DNA of 64,000 nt from Deltaproteobacteria bacterium ADurb.Bin207 (GTDB lineage Bacteria > Myxococcota_A > Polyangia > Polyangiales > Polyangiaceae). The stretch covers positions 1 through 64,000 of the forward strand of contig MWCO01000002.1 in NCBI GenBank assembly GCA_002070115.1, read 5' to 3'. The translations under genes were made by a program, and so were the position numbers. Positions within the stretch are counted from its first letter, which is position 1, and each line of letters begins with the position of its first letter. Of this stretch, positions 26,687 through 35,346 are shown piece by piece. The notes below the pieces were generated by a model that saw only the letters and a list, made by a program, of their open reading frames with translations, made no database searches and was not told the DNA's origin.

Positions 26687-27712
26687 ATGACGGCCCTTCA
26701 TATCCGATGCCTTTCCGAATCTCAGCCCTCCGAGTTCGTAACGTCGTTTTGCGAAATCCCCTATACCTTACGCCGCGACCCATTCCGGGTGGGGTTGTTG
26801 CCCCCGGAGGCGGAAGCTCTTTTGCTGACACTGCCCCTTCCGAACCTTCGCGAATTCTGGATCGCCACTCGGCAGCAACGAATCGTCGGTCGCATTGGTG
26901 CTTCGCTCTCCGCCGACGGAACCCAAGGATTGGTTGGTTTTTTCGAAGTCGATCTCGACGACGAAACCGCTGCCCGGCAATTGCTCGAAACCGCCGAGGC
27001 GTGGCTTCGTTGCCGTGGTATCCGCAAGGTCTTCGGCCCCGTGCACATAAATACGTGGTTCCCCTATCGATTCCGGGTCGAAGCCCACGATGAGGGGGCG
27101 TACTCGTGGGAGCCGGTGCAGCCGCCCGAATATCCTGAACAATTTCAAGCATTTGGCTTTAGGGTGGATCAAGTCTATCATAGTGATGAACTCGTGGATC
27201 TGGAGGCCATCCGAAAGGGATTCGAGCCTCATTACCGACGAACGCTGCAAGCCGGTTATACCTACCGCCCCATCGACACGGTCGAACTCGAACGGGAGTT
27301 GCCTGTGTTGTATCGTCTGAGCCTGAGCGGGTTTTCGCAAAACTACCTATTTGAACCGATCTCCGAGCCTGTGTTTCGAGCACTTTATGTGGCGCAAGCG
27401 GCGAAAAGAAAACCGCTCGGATGCCACTTCGTCTGCCACCCCACGCGGGGAGAAGTGGGGTTTACGGTGGGATTTGTCGATGAAGCGGAGCAATTCGTCC
27501 TCAAAACCCTGGTGGTCTTGCCGGAGGTGCAAAGCCAGGGGTTGTCGATGGGATTATTATTCGAGGCTTTCGGCTCCGGTGTTCGCGCGGGCCATCCCTC
27601 AGCCATTGCAGCCCTGGTCCAGGCGGGCAATCGAAGCGAAGCGTCGTCCCGTCGAACACCGATTGGATGGCGGCACACCTATGCTCTTTTTCGAAAAGAT
27701 CTGGGCGAATGA
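26687..27712 (+). CDS. GNAT-like (double acetyltransferase fold) protein
   Basis: The ATG at 26687 is preferred over the TTG at 26657. The N-terminal half has EFWIATRQQRIVGRIGASL, then GFFEVDLDDETAARQLLETA and FGPVHINTWFPYRF. The C-terminal half has FVLKTLVVLPEVQSQGLSMG, the position of the acetyl-CoA pyrophosphate loop (V-x-P-x-x-Q-x-x-G). This fits a tandem GNAT protein in which the second copy keeps the loop. The sequence GPVHINTW is common in bacterial proteins annotated as GNAT near small-molecule pathways. The substrate is unknown. It lies about 220 bp after the PEP-utilising enzyme and is convergent with the HMG-CoA reductase gene, 33 bp away. Confidence 0.75.
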   Translation: MTALHIRCLSESQPSEFVTSFCEIPYTLRRDPFRVGLLPPEAEALLLTLPLPNLREFWIATRQQRIVGRIGASLSADGTQGLVGFFEVDLDDETAARQLLETAEAWLRCRGIRKVFGPVHINTWFPYRFRVEAHDEGAYSWEPVQPPEYPEQFQAFGFRVDQVYHSDELVDLEAIRKGFEPHYRRTLQAGYTYRPIDTVELERELPVLYRLSLSGFSQNYLFEPISEPVFRALYVAQAAKRKPLGCHFVCHPTRGEVGFTVGFVDEAEQFVLKTLVVLPEVQSQGLSMGLLFEAFGSGVRAGHPSAIAALVQAGNRSEASSRRTPIGWRHTYALFRKDLGE

Positions 27713-27745
27713 TGGAGCATCAGCAGGCTCGGAGACGATGAGCGC

Positions 27746-30475
27746 CTACAGCGAACAGCCGTCCAAGTATTCGAAATGACTATGTAATACTCTTGGAAGG
27801 TATTCGTAAACATTAACGCCTTGCGCAATCGTCAACATACCAAGCCGGTCGATCGCATAATCGAAGCTGGCAAGATCGAAGCCGCGAACGAATGTGGCGG
27901 CATCGAGCGAGCGCTGAGCATGCTTTTCGAGGGCTCGTCGATAGGTTTCCACGTATTCCAGCCAACCCTCGCGGGAGGTACCGGGGGGTAATACGAAAGA
28001 GAGGAACTCGCAGATATCGCGTTGCGGCAGATGCATGGTGGCCAATTCCCAATCGTAAGCGCACAATCGGAAGCCACTGCCCGTCCGTCGCAAGCAGATA
28101 TTGCGCAAGTTGAAGTCGTTGTGGATGAGCGTGCGAGGAGCGGCCTCGATTTCACGCCACAAGGGGCCAATACGTTGAATAGCTCGTGATAAGTAGGCAA
28201 GACGCGGTGGAGTGAATAGGGCGGGAAATTGTTTTGCGTTGTATTGTAGGATGGCTTCCCACAGGGGTCCCATTTCTTGTTTTGCGGGAGCCGAAGGGAT
28301 TTCCAGCCATTCCACGCGCTCGAGGTCCGCTTCTCGACCCAGATACATGGAATGGAATCGGGCGATATCATGGAGTACGGCAACGATATGCTCCTGTTTC
28401 CAAATCTGGGGTTGTTTGACGGAATTCAAGTGGGTAACGTTTTCGAGGTATTCCATCACGATCAGGTAGGTGGCATGCGTATCGTCTCTCCAAACCGTCA
28501 AAAATTCGGGTGTGATGGAAGTGAAGCGAGGATCATTGATTTGCGCCATTTCGAGTTCGCGGACATGGCAATTGCGAAGCCCAAGGCGGTATTGATAAAC
28601 CTCGTAAAGGGAAGCCAAAGGCTCTCCGCAGAGCATGGCCACCGCACGCATCATACGGACCACCTCGTGGTCCGTGGGCTTGGATTTGACCAAAAATCGC
28701 GATGACCCAGCGGTGTTATCCATGGTCCACGAGGCTTCGACCACGGCGTGACGCTGTTTTCCCACGGCATCCAACGAACCCATGAAACTATCTTCCGTTC
28801 CTCCTTGCACCGGCACAACGGCATGAATTTTCAGTTCGTCCATCGGTTCGAGCCGGAGCCATTTGCGCACTGCCCGGCTGCATAAATCCGATAGCAGGGA
28901 GGGTTCCAATCGCTCGGATTGTCGATGGCTGCGACCCAGGCTTTCGTGGGCGGTGGCGAAATGCCCCGCGGCAATCGCCGATAACGTGGATAGGTCCAGG
29001 GCGAGACAATAGCCAGCGATGATTTCGGCGAGACGAGCGGCTTTGGCGCGGCCGTACGCTCCCACAATCTGCAAGCATTCTCGCTGCCCCGGAAGCCTGG
29101 TTCCTCCTCCTACCGATCCGACGACAAGGTTCGGGAGCATCAAATAGGCCCTCACACCATCCTTATGCCGCTCCAAATGAAACTGTCCGACGGAGGATTC
29201 ATGCACCGACGCGATATCTTGTCCGGTTGCCGCGAACATGGCCGCCACCACGTTGGCGAAATTGGCATTCATGCCCATCATTCCCGCGTAGGCAGAGCCG
29301 GTAATCGCCGAATCCCGCAATCGAAGCAAGGTATCGGCATCGACCCGCAGACGACTCAACGCGATGGGAGGCAACAGCGCTTCGGCGGTCACCCGAAACC
29401 CGCGTCCCATCACGTAATTCAGCGACGTTGCTTTTTTATCCCCACTCGTATTGGCTTCCACGAAAAAATGTTCGATAGGAAGGTCCGGCAGGTAGGCGGT
29501 TTGCGCGCGGATCCATTGACATGCTCGCCACGTGGCTAACGTCGATGAGTTCTGCCCCGCCGCATCCCCCGTTTCGAATAGGAATCGCAAGTGAAGATTG
29601 CGCCCAATGAGCACCGGGTCAAGTTGAACGAGTCTCGTGTGGTGGCCCACCTGATTCACTTGGCTACGAATTTCCGGTTCATGATCCATGATCCAGGCTT
29701 GAAGCCGTAGGGCGGATTCCAGACGGTCCGTCACAAAAACCGGAGCACGAATCATTCGCTGATGAATGATGTGGGTGGTAACCCCTCCCGCGGCGGTCAC
29801 CGCGCGAGCGCCCCGGTTCGTGGACGCCACCAACGCTCCTTCCGAAGTTGCCATGGGAGCCAGAATCATTCCCCTGGCATACCGGCCATGAAACATCATC
29901 GGTCCGGCAAGGCCCACGGGAATCTCGATGGCACCAATATAGTTTTCGATATTGCCTTCGACATCCTGCGGATTCAATCGCGCTCCTATAAGCGCGGGAA
30001 AATCCTGACCGAATACTTCTCGAAGCCAAGCGGCTCGGTCCTCCCAGGTCTCTTTCGCATGCTTTGCCCGGCGTGGAACACGCAACTCTTCGTAGTCGCG
30101 CTTCTCCCCAACCCACGGCTCCCCCGACGACAACTGCCGCCGATGATATAAGTACGACCATAGCGCCGCCACGGACCTGGGATCGTCGGTCCGCAGTTCG
30201 AGAACCGTGCCCAAAGGATCGGGCTTGCGTGTCTGAACCTGCATGAACTGCAAGGTTATCTGCCCCCATTCCGTGCGAACGGTGGCCTTGTCCACCCAGG
30301 TGCCGGCCCGTATCCGCGATGCATCATCGACCACCACGGACAAACCAAGCCGTCGCACCATCCGTACAAGAGCTTGTTCTTTGCCCTGCGCGTGCTCGAG
30401 GTCCACGAGTAGCCTGGACGGCTGAGGCACAATCCAGGACCCTGTCGCAGAAAAATCATGAAGTTCGTCTGACAT
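27746..30475 (-). CDS. Class I HMG-CoA reductase fused to an APH-type kinase
   Basis: The N-terminal 160 residues are of unknown fold. The reductase follows with ENYIGAIEIPVGLAGP, MATSEGALVASTNRG (Glu212), NTSGDKKATSLNYV (Lys347-348), MGMNANFANVV...ATGQD (Asp420) and AAGHFATAHESLGR (His510). These residues cover the full catalytic set for NADPH-dependent HMG-CoA to mevalonate conversion, and SGDKK marks class I. From about 560 a phosphotransferase-like (APH/choline-kinase fold) region follows. It has TLIHNDFNLRN as the catalytic loop and AYDWE in the Mg-binding position. The kinase could phosphorylate mevalonate or another alcohol, but this is inference only. Numbering is from the ATG at 30475, and a GTG at 30505 is the alternative start. 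Confidence 0.93.
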   Translation of the reverse strand: MSDELHDFSATGSWIVPQPSRLLVDLEHAQGKEQALVRMVRRLGLSVVVDDASRIRAGTWVDKATVRTEWGQITLQFMQVQTRKPDPLGTVLELRTDDPRSVAALWSYLYHRRQLSSGEPWVGEKRDYEELRVPRRAKHAKETWEDRAAWLREVFGQDFPALIGARLNPQDVEGNIENYIGAIEIPVGLAGPMMFHGRYARGMILAPMATSEGALVASTNRGARAVTAAGGVTTHIIHQRMIRAPVFVTDRLESALRLQAWIMDHEPEIRSQVNQVGHHTRLVQLDPVLIGRNLHLRFLFETGDAAGQNSSTLATWRACQWIRAQTAYLPDLPIEHFFVEANTSGDKKATSLNYVMGRGFRVTAEALLPPIALSRLRVDADTLLRLRDSAITGSAYAGMMGMNANFANVVAAMFAATGQDIASVHESSVGQFHLERHKDGVRAYLMLPNLVVGSVGGGTRLPGQRECLQIVGAYGRAKAARLAEIIAGYCLALDLSTLSAIAAGHFATAHESLGRSHRQSERLEPSLLSDLCSRAVRKWLRLEPMDELKIHAVVPVQGGTEDSFMGSLDAVGKQRHAVVEASWTMDNTAGSSRFLVKSKPTDHEVVRMMRAVAMLCGEPLASLYEVYQYRLGLRNCHVRELEMAQINDPRFTSITPEFLTVWRDDTHATYLIVMEYLENVTHLNSVKQPQIWKQEHIVAVLHDIARFHSMYLGREADLERVEWLEIPSAPAKQEMGPLWEAILQYNAKQFPALFTPPRLAYLSRAIQRIGPLWREIEAAPRTLIHNDFNLRNICLRRTGSGFRLCAYDWELATMHLPQRDICEFLSFVLPPGTSREGWLEYVETYRRALEKHAQRSLDAATFVRGFDLASFDYAIDRLGMLTIAQGVNVYEYLPRVLHSHFEYLDGCSL

Positions 30476-30654
30476 GCCGGCTCTCTCAGTCGATGCAATC
30501 ACCACAGCCTATCCCGACTCCTAATCCAACTGCCAACCGTTCGACAGTCCCCAAGCATCCGCGGCGGCTCGGCGTCGCCTATTTCTCCGATTCCGTGCAG
30601 TATTTTGATGCCCCCAGCGATGCACCCCCTTCGTGAAGGGCCGACCGCGGCGTA

Positions 30655-30795
30655 TCATCCTTCAACCCAATAGGCAAAGGTGGCGCCCTCCGAAACGCGG
30701 TCGCCGTCGAATATCGCTTTCCCATCGATAAAATCATTTGTATTTTCAAATAGATAGGCAATACCACGGCTCAAAAGCTCCCCAAGCGTTCCCAT
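30655..30795 (-). CDS. Putative small protein of 46 residues
   Basis: A minus-strand ATG at 30795 opens a frame reading MGTLGELLSRGIAYLFENTN and ending GATFAYWVEG. The composition is protein-like, with an acidic IDGKAIFDGDRV section. It sits alone in a 430-bp gap between the HMG-CoA reductase gene and the DUF116 gene. A weak GGGAG directly precedes the ATG. It may be a real small gene, the end of a decayed one, or chance. The rest of this gap (30476-30654 and 30796-30907) shows nothing else. Confidence 0.35.
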   Translation of the reverse strand: MGTLGELLSRGIAYLFENTNDFIDGKAIFDGDRVSEGATFAYWVEG

Positions 30796-30907
30796 CTCCC
30801 ATCGCAAGCGCGTGGACGAACAGTCCGAATGTCATGGTGCAAACGAAAAGGCATTTCGATTCACGACCACGGCTGTTGCGGTCGCGGCAAAAAGACGGCT
30901 AATAGAA

Positions 30908-31771
30908 ATGACCATGTCTTCGCAAGCCATTCGACAGCCTCGAAAGCGCCTGTTTTTCGGATTGGCTGCACTAGCGTGGCTGCTGACGGCGGCGGCGGGC
31001 TTGCTATTGTGGCGCATCACCGCTCCTGGATTGGGGCAACTTCACGCGGCGTTGCCCATCGCGTCGGCCCTCATCATCGGAGCAGGAGTCGCGGCTTTGG
31101 GTCTTGGCACCCTGGGGATGGTATTGGCCACGTTAGGCTTTCGCCCGCCGGTACAAGTGGCTCGCACCTTCGCTTGGTGGGCGATCAACCTTGTATTTCG
31201 ACCTGTGATGCTCCTTGGACGCCTTTTCGATATCGAACGAGAGCGCATCGAACGTTCTTTCATCGAGATTTCGAATCATATCGTTCGAGGCCGACATATC
31301 GAAGTGTTTCCGAATCAATTGCTCATTCTTCTTCCCCATTGCTTACAACTCGATCGATGCCGACACAAAATCACACACCGTATCGAAAACTGCCGACGAT
31401 GTGGGGTATGCCCCATCGGTGATCTCGCGCGTTTGGCAGAGTATTACGAAGTGAATATTGCAGTCGTTCCGGGAGGCACGCTTGCCCGCAAAGTCATCAA
31501 ATCCTTGAAACCCCGAGCGGTGCTTGCCGTGGCTTGCGAAAGGGACCTGGTCAGCGGCATCCAGGACGTTTTTCCCATGCCGGTCATCGGCGTGCTCAAC
31601 GATCGGCCGCAGGGGCCTTGTTGCAATACGATCGTCGACCTGGACGCTCTCGAGCGAGGGATTCGAAGTCTGCTTCGTCCGCAAAGCCTTCCGCCGCCGG
31701 CATCGCTCAGTCGCCCCCCGCGATCGAGCGGCCAACCACGAGTCGACCCACCATGCCTTTCTTTGCATTGA
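30908..31771 (+). CDS. DUF116-family membrane protein
   Basis: The ATG at 30908 skips 32 upstream residues without membrane or family character. Two transmembrane segments (about 20-42 and 50-75) precede a cytosolic cysteine-rich domain with the DUF116 signature. This comprises LLPHCLQLDRC, ENCRRCGVCPIGDL, VPGGTLARKVIKSL, AVACERDLVSGI and GVLNDRPQGPCCNTIVD. The many Cys residues suggest Fe-S or zinc binding. The biochemical role of DUF116 is not established. It is followed after 30 bp by the MFS gene, so co-transcription is likely. Confidence 0.88.
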   Translation: MTMSSQAIRQPRKRLFFGLAALAWLLTAAAGLLLWRITAPGLGQLHAALPIASALIIGAGVAALGLGTLGMVLATLGFRPPVQVARTFAWWAINLVFRPVMLLGRLFDIERERIERSFIEISNHIVRGRHIEVFPNQLLILLPHCLQLDRCRHKITHRIENCRRCGVCPIGDLARLAEYYEVNIAVVPGGTLARKVIKSLKPRAVLAVACERDLVSGIQDVFPMPVIGVLNDRPQGPCCNTIVDLDALERGIRSLLRPQSLPPPASLSRPPRSSGQPRVDPPCLSLH

Positions 31772-31801
31772 CCTTCCCTTGCATGGATTTCCATTCCATG
31801 C

Positions 31802-32995
31802 TTGGAGCCCTGCGTCTTGAACTACCATCCAACGCTACGTTCCTTACGGCTCTTTTACTTTTTTAGTTTCGGCGCCCTGGGATCGCTTTTCCCTTTCCTA
31901 CCCTTGTTGCTGCACAAACGGGGCCTCGGTCCGAGCCAAATCGGTTGGATCATGATGGTGATCCCCTTTGCCAACGTCGTGATTCCCCCAATATGGGGAT
32001 TTGCTGCGGACGCCTATCGCATTCGTTTACCTTTGCTCCGCTTGGCCGCGACCGGAAGCGCGCTGACATGCCTGTTGCTTCTGACCCAGCACGGATTTTT
32101 CGCGACTCTTGCGGTGGTCGCCTTGTTTTCTCTGTTTCGCGCTCCGCTCACTTCCCTTGCCGATGCGGCCAGTGTCGCCTCTCTCGACGGTCGCAGCCAT
32201 GAATTCAGCCGTATTCGCGTTTTTGGCTCCGTCGGTTTCGGGCTATTCGTTGCGACTCTGGGATGGCTCGACGCCACCGATCATCCTTCCTTGCTCATCG
32301 CATCGACCGCGGTCGTATACCTTCTGGCGACAGCCACCACCCTATCGTTGTCCACGCCCTCCACCGTCTCGAAAACCGGCATGTCCAGCGACGTTCGAAG
32401 GGTGCTTGGTCGTCCATCGGTCCTTGTGTTTCTCGCCATGAGCGCCGTTTACTACGCGGGGCACGCTATTTTCGACGTGTATTTCGGCTTGCGCATGGCG
32501 TCGTTGGGGTTGGGCGACAGCGTGGTGGGAGCCGGATGGGCCATCGGTATCGCTTCGGAAATCATGGTGTTGTTGTTGGCTCCTCGATTCTTTCGATTCG
32601 TCAGAATGGAGATTTGGCTGACGGTTTGCGCCGTGGCCGCGGCGCTGCGGTGGTTGGGAATCGCCGCCCTATCGTGTGCCGACGCGCTTCTCGCCCTGCA
32701 ATCCCTGCACGGAATCACTTTTGGGCTTTGGTACTTGAGCCTCGTGACCTTTGTGCAAACGCGCGCCGACGAAAATAGTCGCACATCTTTGCAAGCCATT
32801 GCGTTGTCTTGCACCGGCATTGGTTCTTCTTTCGCAAGCGTGCTGGGAGGCAACTTGCTAAGCCATCACGGCGCGCGAACTCCGTTCCACATGGCCGCGG
32901 TCTGTGCTGGTATCGCCGCTTTCGGATACGCAATGCTTGCCATCACATCACGAAACCAAAACCAACCTCACCGCGACATCTCGTCCAGCGAATAG
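31802..32995 (+). CDS. MFS transporter
   Basis: The product has 397 residues with about 12 transmembrane segments. The start is a TTG, because no in-frame ATG precedes the first membrane segment. Motifs include LFPFLPLLLHKRGLGPSQIG in the first helix pair and PPIWGFAADAYRIRLPLLR in the loop 2-3 position (motif A-like). RIRVFGSVGFGLFVA follows. The pattern matches the LacY-like/MFS_1-like group often annotated as nucleoside or sugar permeases. The substrate cannot be told. It follows the DUF116 gene closely, and the next gene is convergent 14 bp downstream. Confidence 0.85.
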   Translation: MEPCVLNYHPTLRSLRLFYFFSFGALGSLFPFLPLLLHKRGLGPSQIGWIMMVIPFANVVIPPIWGFAADAYRIRLPLLRLAATGSALTCLLLLTQHGFFATLAVVALFSLFRAPLTSLADAASVASLDGRSHEFSRIRVFGSVGFGLFVATLGWLDATDHPSLLIASTAVVYLLATATTLSLSTPSTVSKTGMSSDVRRVLGRPSVLVFLAMSAVYYAGHAIFDVYFGLRMASLGLGDSVVGAGWAIGIASEIMVLLLAPRFFRFVRMEIWLTVCAVAAALRWLGIAALSCADALLALQSLHGITFGLWYLSLVTFVQTRADENSRTSLQAIALSCTGIGSSFASVLGGNLLSHHGARTPFHMAAVCAGIAAFGYAMLAITSRNQNQPHRDISSSE

Positions 32996-33008
32996 GACGA
33001 CACTCGCC

Positions 33009-33200
33009 TCAGGGCTCGTCTCGTTCGAGCACGATGACGACGTTTCCCTGTTCGTCGGGCACAAGTGTCTCCACCATTTTCCATCCTTGGCTCAGCAAAA
33101 CAGACAGCTCTTTGGTGCTCAAATGTCGCTCGAGCGTGCTTTCAAGGCTATCCGTCCCTGGAGTCATCGACAACGTCAACGATTTTCGAACCTTCGGCAT
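33009..33200 (-). CDS. Small hypothetical protein (63 residues)
   Basis: A GAGG five bases before the ATG supports the start. The C-terminal half GWKMVETLVPDEQGNVVIVL resembles small single-sheet proteins of the DUF4177 kind, but the match is by eye only. The N-terminal half is basic and then acidic-helical (DSLESTLERHLSTKELSVLL). It ends 14 bp from the MFS gene end. Confidence 0.6.
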   Translation of the reverse strand: MPKVRKSLTLSMTPGTDSLESTLERHLSTKELSVLLSQGWKMVETLVPDEQGNVVIVLERDEP

Positions 33201-33599
33201 GGACCCTCATGTCCGTGGCAATCCCCCTTGTCATACAACAATCCGCAATGAACCGAAAGAACGCTCGTAACATCGATGGACCATCATGGACGTTCAGCTA
33301 CCGCGATTGCCAATCTCCCGAATCTTCCGGTCAATGGCCAGGGTTTTCAGCGGCTCTCCTGGACGCTTCCCAGGCCAAAAGCTACGCTTTGGCTAATCCA
33401 ACCCCAAAACATCTCGTTTTTTATTTCCGAGGTTCCCTCGAAATGGCAAGCCAAACGATGATGACACTCATCGCACATCATCGTCGCCAATCGTCTTGCC
33501 GTCTGCTGACAACGTGCTCAATAGATAGAAGGCCTGTCTGACTGAGCCGGGCACGACTTCCTTGGCATCGTTCCAGCCACCAACCCATAGGAGGCCACC
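33201..33599. other. Intergenic, one weak frame
   Basis: A plus-strand frame with an ATG at 33248 (to 33541, 97 residues) has partly protein-like sequence (PTPKHLVFYFRGSLEMASQT) but no ribosome-binding site and no family. I do not call it. The 3' end holds aggaggccacc, the ribosome-binding site of the 33600 gene. Confidence 0.4.
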
Positions 33600-34556
33600 G
33601 TGACGTCTTTTTCTCGCTTTTGTTGCTTGGCCATAGGCATATTGGCTTTCGCTGGTTGCGGAAGCGATGAATCCGAAAACAACCAGAACGAATCGGATGC
33701 GGGCTCCGATTCCATGAACGATGACGTACAAGCCGACAGTCCCGTTGGCGACGATGCGAAGCCGGACACTGGCGACAGTTCATGCACCCCGGTCAATTCC
33801 GTGTCCGGTTCGGTCATCAACGAACAGGGAGATGCCTTTTCAAACGTAGGTGTCGTGCTTTGCGTGTACCAAGACGACGGAAGCGCCAAGTGCCTCAATC
33901 CGGTTAAAACAAGCGCTTCAGGGGAATTTTCCGTCACCATCCCCGCGGGAGACGGCTGTCTCGAGTCGGCAGCTTACCAACTCAAGGCAGACGCTCTCTC
34001 GGTTATCCCCCTGTACTGTCCCGTGGATGTCGCCGCTGGGGGAGCCATTGCGATGGCGAATCCCAATCGCCTCGTGGATACGCCCGCATGCACTCGCGAT
34101 GCCCTGGGTGAAGAATCGAAGCCGCATGAGGTTTCGGCTCCCGATGACATGAAAATGACCGTTATCCCCAATGGAATATGGCTATTTGACTTTTCCTACG
34201 ACGACCTCGGCATTCGTCGATGGGATGCAGCAACGTGGGGCTGGCCTTGTTTCATCGACGCCGCCAACGCTCCCGACGATCTTGCGGTTTTCGCTCCCGA
34301 GCTGGAAGTGAAGTCCGATGCGAAAGACGCGGTTCATATCTCCTTCCCCAACGAGGCGGGGTTGTCCGCGGGGACCGTGGTCGACTTGTATGGGCTAGGC
34401 GGAGCCGCCACATCGATGTGGGATGGCAAAGAAGTGCATGAGGGCTCCTGGCAAGTGATTGGAGAAGCACAGGTCAGTGCCGACGGTTCTCGTATCGAAA
34501 CCCGTCCAGGGCAAGGTCTACCCTTTGCGACATGGATCGGCTGGAAGAAGAAATAG
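33600..34556 (+). CDS. Asp-rich-linker lipoprotein with carboxypeptidase-regulatory-like domain
   Basis: The GTG at 33600 follows ataggaggccacc. The signal peptide ends LAFAGCG. An acidic linker (NNQNESDAGSDSMNDDVQAD) follows, then a Cna_B/regulatory-like beta-sandwich: VSGSVINEQGDAFSNVGVVL, with SGEFSVTIPAGDGC. Four Cys in this region suggest disulfides. The C-terminal 150 residues form a second beta-rich domain (GTVVDLYGLGG). The likely location is the periplasm or outer surface. The function is unknown. Confidence 0.8.
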   Translation: MTSFSRFCCLAIGILAFAGCGSDESENNQNESDAGSDSMNDDVQADSPVGDDAKPDTGDSSCTPVNSVSGSVINEQGDAFSNVGVVLCVYQDDGSAKCLNPVKTSASGEFSVTIPAGDGCLESAAYQLKADALSVIPLYCPVDVAAGGAIAMANPNRLVDTPACTRDALGEESKPHEVSAPDDMKMTVIPNGIWLFDFSYDDLGIRRWDAATWGWPCFIDAANAPDDLAVFAPELEVKSDAKDAVHISFPNEAGLSAGTVVDLYGLGGAATSMWDGKEVHEGSWQVIGEAQVSADGSRIETRPGQGLPFATWIGWKKK

Positions 34557-34652
34557 AACCGATTTCCCCCTCATTCCTATCGAAACCGCGCACCGCTCGA
34601 TCTACGGTCCCCTGTCTTCGAACTCATTGGCGAAAACTTAAGGAGCAATCTC

Positions 34653-35324
34653 TTGATCGATATTCGATGGTCCCTGGACCACCCGGATCTTTGGTTAGGT
34701 TTCGTACAAGCGCAAAACGTACGTTGGTCCACGACGGAGCAAGCGCTTCATCAAAGCATCGCCGAGACCGTAGAGCGAATGCGTCACCAGCCTTGGCCTG
34801 CGGAAACCACACGCGCTGCCATCCGCGATTTGCTTCGACGAGGTGGGTTCAAGCCGACGGGACGAAGCAAGCCAGCGAGTGAATACTTGGCCAACACCGC
34901 CGTCGATTCGTTTCCGCTCATCAGCAATCTGGTAGATATCAACAACCTCGTGTCGTTACAAACCGGTTGGCCGTGTTCCGTCCTCGATCTGGACCTGGTT
35001 GGCACCAAGGAAATCGAGGTACGATTTGGCCGAAAGCAAGAGACGTACGTGTTCAACAGCGCAGGTCAATCGATCGATGTCGCCGGGCTCATCTGCCTGT
35101 GCCGCCTCGATGGCGACCCTATCGCCAATCCGGTCAAGGACTCGATGAGCACGAAAGTAAGAGAAAGCACGACACGTGCTTTGTTTGTCACCTATACATC
35201 TCGACGGATAGCCCAAGAATCCGAGTTGCAAACGGTGCTCGATCGCGTGGCTTCGTACCTTCGCGATCATGCGGGAGCTTCGGAAACAGAAACGCAATGC
35301 ATGACCGGCCTGACGGCAGGGTGA
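34653..35324 (+). CDS. Free-standing B3/4 tRNA-binding-domain protein
   Basis: The TTG at 34653 follows aaggagcaatctc. The sequence LVDINNLVSLQTGWPCSVLDLDLV and PVKDSMSTKV belong to the B3/4 domain of the beta subunit of phenylalanyl-tRNA synthetase, here as a 223-residue stand-alone protein. In PheRS this domain holds the editing site that hydrolyses Tyr-tRNA(Phe). Stand-alone homologues are presumed trans-editing or amino-acid-binding proteins, but their substrate is not established in this case. The SDR gene follows 22 bp later, so the two probably form an operon. Confidence 0.83.
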   Translation: MIDIRWSLDHPDLWLGFVQAQNVRWSTTEQALHQSIAETVERMRHQPWPAETTRAAIRDLLRRGGFKPTGRSKPASEYLANTAVDSFPLISNLVDINNLVSLQTGWPCSVLDLDLVGTKEIEVRFGRKQETYVFNSAGQSIDVAGLICLCRLDGDPIANPVKDSMSTKVRESTTRALFVTYTSRRIAQESELQTVLDRVASYLRDHAGASETETQCMTGLTAG

Positions 35325-35346
35325 AAGAAACGAAGGAGAGCGACGT

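Noticed and set aside
33248-33541. 97-residue plus-strand frame
   Set aside because: Partly protein-like, but there is no ribosome-binding site, the end is low-complexity, and no family was recognised.
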